Source: a virus. Taken from it: DNA of 64,000 nt. A program made the translations under genes and the position numbers. The notes under the pieces were generated by a model, which searched no databases, was not told where the DNA came from, and saw only the letters and a list, made by a program, of their open reading frames with translations. Below are positions 1 to 11,100 of this stretch, one piece after another. Position 1 is the stretch's first letter. Each line of letters begins with the position of its first letter. The stretch spans positions 1-64,000 of IMG/VR virus record IMGVR_UViG_3300028388_004019; one strand, written 5' to 3'.

Positions 1-97
1 ACCTCTATAACCTTTTATTTTTGGACCCTTGTCTCCCGTTGGTCCTTGTGGAGAAGCCCCTTGAGGTCCTCTATTCCCTTTTGGCGAATTTCCTTGT
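1..97. repeat. 97-bp perfect direct repeat, copy 1
   Basis: Bases 1-97 are identical to 3936-4032. The identity is cut by the window edge on the left and stops exactly where fibre B shifts frame. It encodes the collagen segment ending in [12 protein letters not shown]. Confidence 0.9.
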
Positions 98-3000
98 GGA
101 CCCTTCGGACCTTGTCCTCCCTGTGGACCTACATAACCTTTCGGCCCTTTATTACCTGTTGAACCAGTACCACCTGTAGCACCACGATTACCAGTCGCTC
201 CCTTATTTCCTTTCGGTCCTTTCGGTCCTGGAGGAGCTGTTGGTCCTTTATTACCTTTCGGTCCTTTACTATTTGAAGTAGGACCAGTAGAACCTGTACT
301 ACCACGGTCAATAGGACCCTTATAACCTTTAACACCTTTCGTACCTACTGGTCCTGTTGAACCTCCCGGTCCTGGGTTATTAGCACCTGTTGGTCCTACT
401 GAACCATTCGGTCCTCTATCACCTTGTGGTCCTTGTGGAGAGGCACCTGTCGAACCGCCAGGTCCCTGTGGAGATGCCCCTGTCGAACCACCTGGTCCTT
501 GAGGTGAAGAACCTTGTGGTCCTTTACTACCTTGGCTTCCTTTATATCCTTTTGGCCCTTTAGGTCCTGTTGAACCTTTATATCCTTTTGGTCCTTTACT
601 TCCTGCAGGTGCAGTCGGCCCTTTCGGTCCTTTCGGTCCTGGAGGAGCTGTTGGTCCTTTATCACCGACTGGTCCTCCTGAACCACCTGGTCCTTGTGGA
701 CCTGCGTTGGCATATCCTTTTGGTCCTTTTGGACCTGGGTTGGCATATCCTTTAGGACCTTTTGGACCTGGATTATTTGCTCCTGTAGGTCCTACGGAAC
801 CACCACCACCTGTGTTACCTCTATTACCTTTAGGAGAATTACCTGTAGTACCCCTATTACCTTTCGGTGAATTACCCTGAGGTCCTTTTGGTCCTTGTGG
901 TGAATTACCTTGAGGACCTTTATTACCCTTATTACCTTTTACTCCTTTGTTACCTTTAGCCCCATCAGCACCTGAAGGTCCACGATTACCTTTCGGTCCA
1001 TCATTACCCGTCGGACCTTTATTACCTTTGGCACCTGATGGTGCTGTAGGTCCTTTATCACCCGTTGGTCCACCTGAACCTCCTGGACCCTGAGGACCTG
1101 GATTAGGTTCACCCTTTGGTCCCTTAGGACCTGGATTACCATCACCTACAGGACCTCTATCACCTTGTGCAGAATCACCAACAACACCTGGTCCACCTTG
1201 AGTACCTCTATCACCTTGTGGCCCTTGTGGAGATGCACCTGTTGAACCTCCTGGACCCTGCGGTGAGTTACCTCTATAACCTTTGACACCTTGAGGAGAA
1301 TTACCTTGAGCACCTTTATTACCCTTATTACCTTTTGTACCTTTGTTACCTTTGGCACCAGCACCACCTTTAACACCCTTGTTACCTTTAGGACCGTCAT
1401 TTCCTGTCGGCCCTTTATCTCCAGTACTACCTGCTGGTGCTGTTGGTCCTTTATCACCACCAGGACCTGTTGAACCTCCATCTCCTTGTGGTCCTTGATT
1501 TGTATCACCTATAGGACCTTTAGCACCAGGGTTTGGCTCACCCTTAGGTCCTTTTGGTCCTGGATTAGCGTCACCAGTACCACCTCTATTTCCTTTTGTA
1601 GAGTCACCGACATTACCTTGACTTCCTTGATTACCTTGTGGTCCCTTTGCACCACCTGGAGATGCTCCTGTATCACCTTGAGGTCCTTGAGGGGAATTAC
1701 CAATAAATCCTTTAGGTCCTTTCGGTGAACTACCTTGTGAACCTTTGTATCCTTTTACCCCCTTATTACCTTTATTACCTTTTGGACCTGTTGCACCTTT
1801 TTGTCCTTTATTACCTTTGGCTCCTGTAGCACCTTTTGTACCCTTATTACCTTTTGGACCATCATTACCTGTTGGTCCTTTATCACCTGTACCACCCGCA
1901 GGTGCTGTTGGCCCTTTATCACCACCTTCACCTGTTTCACCAGTTGAACCGTTAGGTCCTTGATTGGTGTCACCTGTCGGTCCTTTTGGACCAGGATTAG
2001 GGTCTCCTTGAGCACCTCTATTACCCTTTGTGGAGTCACCAACATTACCTTGCGGTCCTTTAGCCCCTTGACCACCTTGAGGACCCTGTGGAGATGCACC
2101 TGTATCACCCTGAGGACCTTGTGGGGATGCCCCAGTTGAACCTCCACCACCTTGTGGAGATGTCCCTTGTTCACCTTTCTGACCTTTCGGTGAGTTACCT
2201 TGTGAACCTTTTTGACCTTTTGTACCCTTAGTTCCTTTATTACCTTTGGCACCAGCACCACCTTTGACACCTTTATTACCTTTAGGCCCATCGTTTCCTG
2301 TTGGACCTTTTATACCTTTCTGACCTTGTGAACCTTTTTGTCCCTTCTGTCCTTTTTCACCTGTCGGACCTTTTTCACCTGCAGGACCTGTAATCGCTTC
2401 ACCTTTCTGACCTTTATCACCGGTATGGTTTTCACCTACACTACCTTGAGGTCCTTGTGTCGGCTCACCTGTTGGTCCCCCATCACCTGTAGAACCTCCA
2501 CCACCATTATCACCCACACCACCTTGAGGTGAGTTACCTTGAAAACCTTTGAGACCTTTAGGAGATGCACCACCGTCACCTGTAGCACCTTTTGGAGAGC
2601 TACCCTGTGGTCCTTTCGCACCTTGCGGAGAATTACCTTGACTACCTTTAGTACCTTTTTGACCTTTTTGTCCAGCAGGTCCTTGAGGTCCTTTGTTTCC
2701 TTTCGAACCTTTCTGACCTTTATCACCCGCAGTGGCGTTGTCACCTTTTTGACCTTTACGACCTTTAACACCTTTATCACCTTTTTGACCCGCTTCACCA
2801 CCAGCACCTTTATTACCCTTAGTACCGTCAGAACCTTTAGGTCCTTTTTGACCTTTATCTGCAGCTGTCGAGGTACCTTTAGTACCTTTACTACCCTTTT
2901 CACCTGTAGGTCCTTTTTCACCACCATCACCAGTGGATGCCGTAGGACCCGTTGGACCTTGGACTCCTGACTCACCCGTAGCTTCGGGGGATGCCGGACC

Positions 3001-3240
3001 CTGCCAAACACCCGAACTGTCAATCCTATTTGAACCACCTATTTTTAGATTTCCGTTATCGACATTTACATGAGCGTCAGTCTCGAATAATTTAGTATCA
3101 TGTAAAACTATGGCTTGATGAGCACCTGCAAATGTTAGTGTTTCCGCTGTTGAATCAAAAGTAAGATTAATCGTAGAAGCCGTACTTCCCGAAAATTCAA
3201 AAATACCCTGACCTGGTGTTATTTTAATATTTTTACCCAT
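1..3240 (-). CDS. Collagen-like tail fibre A (3' end beyond window)
   Basis: The reading frame is open from an ATG at 3240 to the window edge, so the C-terminus is missing (1080 codons visible). Residues 1 to about 75 form a non-collagenous head starting [12 protein letters not shown], like the head of fibre C ([12 protein letters not shown]). The rest is Gly-X-Y collagen repeat, unusually rich in Lys before Gly (GPKG, GNKG, GDKG), broken at regular spacing by four-residue gaps such as GASPQG and GDSTKG. Such repeats form triple helices in phage fibres, probably for receptor binding. The start overlaps the stop of the preceding S74 reading frame as TAATG, so the genes are co-transcribed. X-Lys-Gly is the site type used by the lysyl hydroxylase and glycosyltransferase encoded elsewhere in the window. 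Confidence 0.9.
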   Translation of the reverse strand, partial: MGKNIKITPGQGIFEFSGSTASTINLTFDSTAETLTFAGAHQAIVLHDTKLFETDAHVNVDNGNLKIGGSNRIDSSGVWQGPASPEATGESGVQGPTGPTASTGDGGEKGPTGEKGSKGTKGTSTAADKGQKGPKGSDGTKGNKGAGGEAGQKGDKGVKGRKGQKGDNATAGDKGQKGSKGNKGPQGPAGQKGQKGTKGSQGNSPQGAKGPQGSSPKGATGDGGASPKGLKGFQGNSPQGGVGDNGGGGSTGDGGPTGEPTQGPQGSVGENHTGDKGQKGEAITGPAGEKGPTGEKGQKGQKGSQGQKGIKGPTGNDGPKGNKGVKGGAGAKGNKGTKGTKGQKGSQGNSPKGQKGEQGTSPQGGGGSTGASPQGPQGDTGASPQGPQGGQGAKGPQGNVGDSTKGNRGAQGDPNPGPKGPTGDTNQGPNGSTGETGEGGDKGPTAPAGGTGDKGPTGNDGPKGNKGTKGATGAKGNKGQKGATGPKGNKGNKGVKGYKGSQGSSPKGPKGFIGNSPQGPQGDTGASPGGAKGPQGNQGSQGNVGDSTKGNRGGTGDANPGPKGPKGEPNPGAKGPIGDTNQGPQGDGGSTGPGGDKGPTAPAGSTGDKGPTGNDGPKGNKGVKGGAGAKGNKGTKGNKGNKGAQGNSPQGVKGYRGNSPQGPGGSTGASPQGPQGDRGTQGGPGVVGDSAQGDRGPVGDGNPGPKGPKGEPNPGPQGPGGSGGPTGDKGPTAPSGAKGNKGPTGNDGPKGNRGPSGADGAKGNKGVKGNKGNKGPQGNSPQGPKGPQGNSPKGNRGTTGNSPKGNRGNTGGGGSVGPTGANNPGPKGPKGYANPGPKGPKGYANAGPQGPGGSGGPVGDKGPTAPPGPKGPKGPTAPAGSKGPKGYKGSTGPKGPKGYKGSQGSKGPQGSSPQGPGGSTGASPQGPGGSTGASPQGPQGDRGPNGSVGPTGANNPGPGGSTGPVGTKGVKGYKGPIDRGSTGSTGPTSNSKGPKGNKGPTAPPGPKGPKGNKGATGNRGATGGTGSTGNKGPKGYVGPQGGQGPKGPQGNSPKGNRGPQGASPQGPTGDKGPKIKGYRG

Positions 3241-4032
3241 TATACTACTACTTCTTTGAGACTATTTATTCTATCTCTTAAATCATCAATCAGTTCCATA
3301 TGTTCTTGGACTGTACCAATACCTAAGGCAGTTATCAAATCATATTTCAATGAATGAATACCCGTCTCATCTTTAAATACCACTTCAGGAAGAACTTCTT
3401 CAACTTCTTGTGCAATAAATCCAAAAGATTCTCCCTTTAAGTACGGTCTGTGTTCTTTAGTAAATTCGTCATCATTCCAATCAAAATAAAGACCTTTCAA
3501 CATCAAAAGTTTTTCTATGTTACCCTTCAAACCTTTCAAATTATCTTTGTAACGAATATCCGAAGCTGGCCCCTGTGCCCCTGTAGGACCTTTAGAACCT
3601 TGTGGACCTCTGTTACCTGTAGCACCTGCAGAACCTTGTGGACCCGTTCCAAATGCACCCTGAGCGCCTCTATATCCTTTATCACCTGCCGAACCACCTG
3701 GTGAGTTACCTGCTGGACCTTTCTGACCTTTAGTATTACTCGCAGGTCCAGTATTACCTACAGCACCTTTTGGACCTTTATTACCCTTTGGACCATCGTT
3801 TCCTGTGGCACCTCTATTACCCTTTGGACCTATATAACCTTTTGGCCCCTTATCATTACTAGCAGAACCTGTAGAACCCTGAGGACCCTGTGGAGATGCA
3901 CCAGTTGAACCTTGTGGACCTCTGGCACCTGTAGCACCTCTATAACCTTTTATTTTTGGACCCTTGTCTCCCGTTGGTCCTTGTGGAGAAGCCCCTTGAG
4001 GTCCTCTATTCCCTTTTGGCGAATTTCCTTGT
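3240..4032 (-). CDS. C-terminal part of fibre B, out of frame: collagen repeat plus S74 chaperone
   Basis: This is the continuation of fibre B in another frame. About 145 residues of collagen repeat lead into [15 protein letters not shown], the SD(x)R(x)KxN-type entry of the peptidase S74 intramolecular chaperone. This is followed by [16 protein letters not shown] and [18 protein letters not shown], typical of that domain, which trimerises a fibre and then cleaves itself off. There is no own start at a sensible place, so expression needs a frameshift, a corrected sequence, or this is a decayed tail. The stop overlaps the ATG of fibre A (TAATG). Confidence 0.8.
3936..4032. repeat. 97-bp perfect direct repeat, copy 2
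   Basis: Identical to 1-97. Its right edge (4032/4033) coincides with the frame break of fibre B, suggesting either recombination between fibre genes or an assembly join. Confidence 0.9.
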
Positions 4033-6910
4033 CTACTGAACCACCTGGACCTGGTGAACCTTGTGTACCTCTAAATCCTTTTATTTTTGGACCTTTATCA
4101 CCCGTTGGTCCTTGTGGTGAAGCACCTTGAGGTCCTCTTGTACCTTTTGGAGAACTTCCTTGAGGACCTTTAGCACCTCTAAAACCTTTGTCACCTATAT
4201 TACCTTTTGGACCATCGGCACCAGCAGGACCTCTATTACCCTTAGGTCCATCAGCACCTGTTGAACCTCTATTACCTTTAGGACCATCAGGAGCAGTATA
4301 TCCTTTAATACCCTTTGGACCTTTATCACCACCCGAACCTTGAGGTCCTTGATTACTATCACCCGTAGAACCTCCTGGCCCTTGAGTTGATGCACCTGTT
4401 GAACCTTGTGGCCCTTGAGTTGATGCACCAGGCACACCTGGCCCACCTTGACCTCCTCTTCCACCTTGTGGTCCTTGTGGAGAATCACCTGTCGAACCTC
4501 CAGGTCCCTGTGGAGAGGCACCTGTCGAACCACCTGGTCCTTGAGGTGAAGAACCTTGTGGTCCTTTACTACCTTGGTTTCCTTTATATCCCTTAGGACC
4601 CTTTGGACCTAAAACTCCTTTGTATCCTTTTGGCCCTTTTGGTCCTGTAGGCGCAGTCGGTCCTTTATTACCTTTGGCTCCTGATGGTGCTGTAGGTCCT
4701 TTATCACCCGTTGGTCCTGTAGAACCCTGAGGACCTTTCGGACCTACATTAGCGTAACCTTTCGGACCCTTTGGACCTGGATTTGGTGCTCCTGTTGGTC
4801 CTCTACCACCTTGAGTTGAATCACCAACATTACCTTGCGGTCCTTTAGCCCCTTGATTACCTTGTGGACCCTGAGGAGATGCACCTGTTGAACCCTGAGG
4901 CCCTTGTGGCTGTGAACCTCTATAACCTTTTACACCTTGAGGAGAGTTACCCTGAGGACCTTTTGGACCTTTGAAACCTTTAGGTCCCTTATTACCTTTT
5001 GGTCCATCATTACCCGTAGGACCTTTAACACCTTTTGGTCCGTCGTTACCTGTAGGACCTTTATTACCTTTACTACCGGCAGGTGCTGTCGGTCCTTTAT
5101 CACCACCAGGTCCTGTGGAACCTGTAGAACCACCTGGCCCTTGATTTGTATCACCCGTCGGTCCTTTTGGACCTGGATTGGCAGCACCCTGAGTACCTCT
5201 ATTACCCTTTGTAGAATCTCCCACTCCACCTGTACCACCTCTCGGACCTTGATTTCCTTGAGGTCCTTGTGGTGATGGACCCGTCGACCCTTGACCACCT
5301 TGCGGAGAAGCACCAGTTGAACCTCCTGGTCCTTGTGGTGAGTTACCAATGAATCCTTTCGGACCTTTCGGTGAGCTTCCTTGAGAACCTTTTTGTCCTT
5401 TATTACCCTTTTGGCCTTTTTGTCCCTTAGAACCCACAAATCCTTTGGTACCCTTATTACCTTTTGGTCCGTCATTACCTGTAGGTCCTTTGTCACCAGT
5501 TCCACCTGCAGGTGCCGTTGGTCCCTTATCACCACCAGGTCCTGTTGAACCTCCTGGTCCCTGTGGACCTTGGTTAGTATCACCTGTTGGTCCCTTAGCA
5601 CCAGGATTTGAATCACCCTGAGGACCCTTAGGTCCTGGATTGGCATCACCTGTTCCTCCTCTGTTTCCTTTTGTTGAGTCTCCGACATTCCCTTGGTTAC
5701 CTTGTGAACCCTGAGGTCCTTTGTTACCTATTGGAGATGCACCTGTATCACCTTGTGGACCTTGTGGAGAATTTCCAATAAATCCTTTAGGACCCTTTGG
5801 TGAGTTACCTTGTGACCCTTTTTGTCCTTTGTTCCCTTTAGTCCCTTTATTACCTTTAGGACCCTGAGAACCTTTAGTACCTTTATTACCCTTTGGACCG
5901 TCAGCACCAGTAGCCCCTCTATTACCTTTGGAACCTTCATTACCTTTTTGTCCTTTATCACCGGCAACACCTGCAGGTGCAGTAGGACCTTTGTCTCCTC
6001 CCTCACCTGTCGAACCAGTAGAACCTTGAGGACCTTGGTTGGTATCACCCGTCGGACCTTTTGGACCTGGGTTATTATCACCTACGGGACCCTGAGGTCC
6101 TTGATTACTATCACCCGTGGAACCACCACCACCTGTAGGTCCAATACCACCAGTACCACCTCTCGGAGAATCACCTACAGAACCCTGAGGACCTCCAATA
6201 GTATTACCTTTAGAACCTTTATTACCTTTTATTGATGTACCTGCAGTTCCTTGATTTCCCTGTGAACCCTTGGAACCCTTATTACCCTTAGTACCTTTTG
6301 GACCATCAGGTGCAGTAGAACCTTTGTCTCCTTTACCACCTTCACCACCTTTAGTACCCTTAGTACCCTTTTCACCTTTTGGGGCTGTAGGTCCCTTGAT
6401 ACCTTTTTGACCTTTAGTACCTTTTTGACCTTTGTCTCCACCTTCACCAGTACCACCAGCAGAACCATCAGCACCTGTAGGACCAACGAATGAATCACCC
6501 GTGGCTCCTTTAGTACCCTTGGTACTTTCACCACTTTCACCTTTCTGTCCCTTGAAGTATGCACCCTTAGTACCTTTGTCACCAGTATCACCTTTGGCTC
6601 CTTTAGAACCCTTTTCACCTGTTTCACCTTTCGAACCTGGTGTGACACCATCACCTTTTGGTCCCTTGTCACCACCAATCCCTTGGTCTCCACCACCACC
6701 TAAAGAGCCTTTCGTACCCTTTATCGGTTGAGTACCTGTCTGTCCTTTATTTCCTTTCTCACCCTTAATATTCGTGGTAGCACCTGACCAAACACCATCG
6801 TTACCAACTACTTGAGTACCACCTACACTTAGACCTTTATTCATCTTCATTGGTGAATAAATCTTCAATCTCGTAGTGTCGTCAGCTATGTGAAATAAAT
6901 TCTGTTTCAT
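3950..6910 (-). CDS. Collagen-like tail fibre B, main part
   Basis: A 986-codon frame starting MKQNLFHIADDTTRLKIYSP. The head of about 45 residues differs from those of fibres A and C; the rest is Gly-X-Y repeat with frequent X-Lys-Gly and repeated super-blocks ([27 protein letters not shown]). At about 4033 the collagen pattern leaves the frame: the protein ends with some 30 non-collagen residues after GPGGSV, while the collagen pattern continues in the -1 frame toward the S74 domain. Inserting four bases (GTCC) after GTAG at 4033 would restore perfect Gly periodicity. A TATTTATAA motif lies 6 bases before the ATG. Role: probable receptor-binding or long fibre, likely a substrate of the lysine-modifying enzymes. 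Confidence 0.88.
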   Translation of the reverse strand: MKQNLFHIADDTTRLKIYSPMKMNKGLSVGGTQVVGNDGVWSGATTNIKGEKGNKGQTGTQPIKGTKGSLGGGGDQGIGGDKGPKGDGVTPGSKGETGEKGSKGAKGDTGDKGTKGAYFKGQKGESGESTKGTKGATGDSFVGPTGADGSAGGTGEGGDKGQKGTKGQKGIKGPTAPKGEKGTKGTKGGEGGKGDKGSTAPDGPKGTKGNKGSKGSQGNQGTAGTSIKGNKGSKGNTIGGPQGSVGDSPRGGTGGIGPTGGGGSTGDSNQGPQGPVGDNNPGPKGPTGDTNQGPQGSTGSTGEGGDKGPTAPAGVAGDKGQKGNEGSKGNRGATGADGPKGNKGTKGSQGPKGNKGTKGNKGQKGSQGNSPKGPKGFIGNSPQGPQGDTGASPIGNKGPQGSQGNQGNVGDSTKGNRGGTGDANPGPKGPQGDSNPGAKGPTGDTNQGPQGPGGSTGPGGDKGPTAPAGGTGDKGPTGNDGPKGNKGTKGFVGSKGQKGQKGNKGQKGSQGSSPKGPKGFIGNSPQGPGGSTGASPQGGQGSTGPSPQGPQGNQGPRGGTGGVGDSTKGNRGTQGAANPGPKGPTGDTNQGPGGSTGSTGPGGDKGPTAPAGSKGNKGPTGNDGPKGVKGPTGNDGPKGNKGPKGFKGPKGPQGNSPQGVKGYRGSQPQGPQGSTGASPQGPQGNQGAKGPQGNVGDSTQGGRGPTGAPNPGPKGPKGYANVGPKGPQGSTGPTGDKGPTAPSGAKGNKGPTAPTGPKGPKGYKGVLGPKGPKGYKGNQGSKGPQGSSPQGPGGSTGASPQGPGGSTGDSPQGPQGGRGGQGGPGVPGASTQGPQGSTGASTQGPGGSTGDSNQGPQGSGGDKGPKGIKGYTAPDGPKGNRGSTGADGPKGNRGPAGADGPKGNIGDKGFRGAKGPQGSSPKGTRGPQGASPQGPTGDKGPKIKGFRGTQGSPGPGGSVDKEIRQKGIEDLKGLLHKDQRETRVQK

Positions 6911-6916
6911 GTACTT

Positions 6917-6925
6917 TTATAAATA
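6917..6925 (-). promoter_or_regulatory. TATTTATAA motif before fibre B
   Basis: Sense-strand TATTTATAA just upstream of the fibre B start. Similar motifs precede about ten genes here; it may be a phage promoter element or an AT-rich initiation enhancer. Confidence 0.35.
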
Positions 6926-6955
6926 GTTTAATTAAGTGGTTTCCTGTTTAAAATA

Positions 6956-7096
6956 TTATACATCTTGACTAAATAGTAATTCACCATCAGTTGTCATTTC
7001 AATCGTGTATGTTGCACCAGTTCCTCCCGAAAATAATATGTGAGGATTGGTATTAGCCGTTGTCCCTGAAGGGTAAATAATTACTGTTCTTGACAT
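6956..7096 (-). CDS. Orphan 46-residue fibre head module
   Basis: The ATG overlaps the stop of the fibre C tail as TAATG. The protein (start [20 protein letters not shown]) resembles the first about 45 residues of fibre C: both have a KIxxxP/VIIYPSG strand, then (P)xxILFS, then a GxLxFS strand before the collagen begins. Here the protein stops at exactly the point where collagen would start. It is either a vestige of a fourth fibre gene, a cap or adaptor that assembles with the fibres, or a donor module for recombination. The overlap argues that it is translated. Confidence 0.65.
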   Translation of the reverse strand: MSRTVIIYPSGTTANTNPHILFSGGTGATYTIEMTTDGELLFSQDV

Positions 7097-8145
7097 TATA
7101 ATTTACTATTTAATTCATCTATATCTTTATCTATCTCATCAATGAGATTCTGTTGTTCTTTAACCGCCTGAACTAAGTAGGCATTTAACATTGAGTAGTG
7201 AATACCTAAGTAACCATCTTTATTTCTGAATATTACCTCAGGGATGATTGGTTCCAATTGTTGTGCAATAATACCAATAGAGTGTAATTTATCTCTTTCT
7301 TTGAGGTATTCATACATCGGTAACGTCATGTTCCAATCGTATTCTTTCAATTCTATTTGTAATAGTTTTTCTGTAACATTAGTCAACGTCTGAATTTCTT
7401 TCTTCAGCCTTCTATCCGACTTTGGTGGTGGTGTTGGTTCATCACATTGGAAGACTTCAAAGACAACCATACATCCACCCAAATCAACCTCATATACCGC
7501 TGTAGTACCTGGATTATTTACAAACATTACCGGTCCACCACATGGATTTTCACTATCACAGTTCTCACATGCTGGTACCGTTTTAAATGGACATCCAGCG
7601 GCCCATGATGTACATGTATCAGAATAGAATGTCGCTAGATTCAGTTCAAAACACAACATATCAGGCGCATCACAGTGAAAATACGTTTGAATAGCATTAC
7701 AACCTCCAGGTCCTGGAGGTCCTGGGTCACCTGTAGCACCTCTATAACCTTTAGGTCCTGTACCTCCTTGGTTACCCCTCGGTCCTTGATAAGATACACC
7801 CCTGTTACCCTTAGGACCTTTATCACCTGGTGCACCTTGTCCACCTTTCGCACCCGTAGGTCCCACAGAACCTAAAGGTCCCTTGTTTCCTCGAATACCT
7901 TTTGGTCCCTTATCACCTTGTGGACCTTTTGGTCCTGGGTTGGCATATCCTTTAGGTCCTTTATCATTAGATGCTGGACCCTTATCACCTCCACCACCCG
8001 AAGCACCTGTAGCACCTCTACCACCTTTCGGTCCATCAGCACCTGTAGCACCTCTAAAACCTTTGTTACCTACATAACCTTTTGGTCCCTTATCACCAGT
8101 ACTACCAGTACCACCTGTAGCACCACGGTTACCAGTCGCACCTTT
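7096..8145 (-). CDS. C-terminal part of fibre C, shifted frame: collagen, Cys-rich domain, S74 chaperone
   Basis: The frame continues fibre C after the break near 8145. It has about 135 residues of collagen repeat, then a Cys-rich globular domain of about 110 residues ([13 protein letters not shown] onward), then [14 protein letters not shown], a textbook S74 start with Ser-Asp at the expected self-cleavage point. [16 protein letters not shown] and [16 protein letters not shown] follow, and the protein ends in a coiled coil. The domain guides trimerisation and is removed autocatalytically. An internal ATG at 7866 exists, but the collagen pattern upstream is clearly in the same frame. Confidence 0.85.
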   Translation of the reverse strand, partial: KGATGNRGATGGTGSTGDKGPKGYVGNKGFRGATGADGPKGGRGATGASGGGGDKGPASNDKGPKGYANPGPKGPQGDKGPKGIRGNKGPLGSVGPTGAKGGQGAPGDKGPKGNRGVSYQGPRGNQGGTGPKGYRGATGDPGPPGPGGCNAIQTYFHCDAPDMLCFELNLATFYSDTCTSWAAGCPFKTVPACENCDSENPCGGPVMFVNNPGTTAVYEVDLGGCMVVFEVFQCDEPTPPPKSDRRLKKEIQTLTNVTEKLLQIELKEYDWNMTLPMYEYLKERDKLHSIGIIAQQLEPIIPEVIFRNKDGYLGIHYSMLNAYLVQAVKEQQNLIDEIDKDIDELNSKL

Positions 8146-11100
8146 GTAATCCCCTAAATCCTTTTACTTGCGGACCTTTATCACCCGTCGGACCTTGTGG
8201 TGAAGCACCCGATGGTCCCCTATTACCTTTTGGAGAGTTTCCTTGTGGACCTTTAGCTCCTTGTCCTCCCTGTGGACCTACATAACCTTTCGGCCCTTTA
8301 TCACCTGTTGAACCAGTACCACCTGTATTACCACGGTTACCTGTTGCTCCCTTATTACCTTTTGGTCCCTTTGGTCCGTCAGGTGCAGTAGGACCTTTAT
8401 TACCTTTTGGTCCCTTATCATTTGAAGAAGGACCTTTTGGTCCTACATTGGCATATCCTTTTGGTCCCTTTGGACCAGGATTAGCATAACCTTTAGGTCC
8501 CTTAGGTCCTGGATTATTTCCACCCGTAGGTCCCACAGAGCCACCTCCACCTGTACCACCCCTATTACCTTTAGGAGAGTTACCAGTAGCACCTCTATTA
8601 CCTTTCGGTGAATTACCTTGAGGTCCCTTATTACCTTGTGGTGAATTTCCTTGTGGTCCTTTAGGTCCCTTGAAACCTTTTGGTCCCTTATTACCTTTTG
8701 GTCCATCAGGACCTGCAGGACCTCTATTACCTTTTGGTCCGTCGTTACCTGTAGCCCCTCTATTTCCTTTAGGTCCATCAGGTGCAGTATATCCTTTGAT
8801 ACCTTTCGGACCCTTATCACCAGTAGTACCTTGAGGACCTTGATGATTATCACCTACAGAACCTCCTGGCCCTTGAGTTGAATCTCCAACAGGTCCCTGA
8901 GCACCAGGTGTAGATGCACCAACACCTCCTTGATTTCCTTGTCCTCCAGTATCACCGTGTGGTCCTTGTGGTGACGCACCTGTAGAACCTCCCGGTCCTT
9001 GAGGTGAACCACCTCTAAAACCTTTAACACCTTGTGGTGAATTTCCTTGAGCACCTTTTTGTCCTTTGTTACCTTTGTTACCTTTATTACCCTTTGGACC
9101 ATCAGGACCCGCAAAACCTTTGACACCTTTTGGACCATCATTACCCTTAGGACCTTTAGCACCTTTAGCACCTTTTGGTGCAGTTGGTCCCTTATCACCA
9201 ACAGGACCTCCTGAACCCGTTGGACCACCTGGTCCCGGATTTGGCTCACCCTTCGGACCTTTCGGACCTGGATTTGGTGCCCCTGTCGGTCCTCTACCAC
9301 CTTGAGTTGAATCACCAACACCGCCCTGAGGACCTTGACCACCTTGGTTACCCTGAGGTCCCTGTGGTGAAGCTCCTGTTCCACCTTGTGGTCCTTGTGG
9401 AGAATTTCCTATGAAACCTTTAGGTCCCTTCGGTGAACTACCCTGAGGACCTTTATAACCTTTGACACCTTTGTTACCCTTGTTTCCTTTAGGTCCCGTA
9501 GCACCTTTTTGTCCTTTATTACCTTTGGCTCCTGTAGCACCCTTTACACCTTTGTTACCTTTAGGTCCATCATTACCTTTTGGTCCCTTATCACCCGTAC
9601 CACCTGCAGGTGCAGTTGGTCCCTTGTCTCCACCAGCACCCGTTGAACCTGTTGAACCCTGAGGTCCCTGATTTGTATCACCCGTTGGTCCCTTAGGACC
9701 TGGATTGGCATCACCCTGAGCACCTCTATTACCTTTAGTAGAATCACCAACAGCACCTGTTCCACCCCTCGGACCCTGATTTCCTTGTGGACCCTGTGGA
9801 GACGCACCAGTATCACCCTGACCACCTTGTGGAGATGTACCTACATCACCTTGTGGCCCTTGAGGGGAACTACCGATAAATCCTTTAGGTCCTTTTGGTG
9901 AGCTTCCTTGAGAACCTTTTTGACCTTTATTACCTTTTTGACCTTTGACCCCTTTAGCACCTGTGAAACCTTTTTGACCTTTGTTTCCTTTTGGTCCATC
10001 ATTTCCTGTTGACCCCTTATCACCACCACCACCTGCAGGTGCAGTTGGACCTTTGTCACCACCTTCACCCGTAGGACCTGCAGAACCTTGTGGTCCTTGA
10101 TTTGTATCTCCTGTTGGACCTTTTGGTCCTGGGTTAGCATATCCTTTTGGTCCCTTTGGTCCTTGGTTAGAATCACCTTGTGCACCCTTGGTACCCTTAG
10201 TAGAATCACCAACACCACCTTGAGAACCTTGAGAACCTTGATTTCCCTGTGGTCCTTGTGGTGAGGCACCTGTATCACCTTGAGGTCCTTGAGGTGAATT
10301 TCCTCTATTACCTTTCTCACCTTGTGGTGACGCACCTAAGGAACCTTTTGTTCCTTTAACACCCTTATTACCCTTGAACCCTTTCAGACCCTTCGGACCG
10401 TCAGTACCTTTTGTACCTTTAGCACCTTTTGTACCCTTTTGACCCTTTTCACCTTTTGAACCGGCAGCCGCAGTTGAACCTTTAATACCTTTCTGACCCT
10501 TCTGCCCTTTCTCACCTGTCGGACCTTTAGGACCTGGATTATTATCACCCACGGGACCTCTTGCACCTTGTGACTCTTCACCCTTTTGACCTTTATCTCC
10601 TGGACTACTTGAACCTGTAGGACCAGCAGAACCTTGGAAATTTTCTCCAACACTTCCTGTTCCTCCCTGAGCCCCCTTAGTACCCTTGATACCCTTTGTA
10701 CCTTTGGGTGAACTACCTGTTGTACCCTTTTGACCTTTAGTATTACTACCTTTTGTTCCTGATTCACCAGGAATGATAGACATGGCATTATAGTTACGTA
10801 AAACTTCTGTGGCATTCAAAGGTGAAGAATATTGAATAACTCTTCTAATTCTACCATCTAAGTGTCCAACATATTGTGTATTTTCACCAATTCTACTCCA
10901 AGGGAAATCAGCTTCGAGTTGGGAAGCTGCCGCACCACAATTGATTGAACCATAGTTTGGTGTTTCACCAATGTAAGAACCATCAACATAGTGATAAGCC
11001 CTATTGTTATCGAACACTAAAGTGATTTGATACCACTGTCCTGTATTGAAAGTAAATGTCGGAGATGTAAAACTGTTACAGTTGGATGCAGTCTCACCAT

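Noticed and set aside
129-3038. Many open frames on both strands within the collagen genes
   Set aside because: They are frame shadows of Gly-X-Y coding DNA: Val/Lys- or Pro/Leu-rich proteins without sensible starts. All minus-strand ones lie in one constant frame relative to fibre A.
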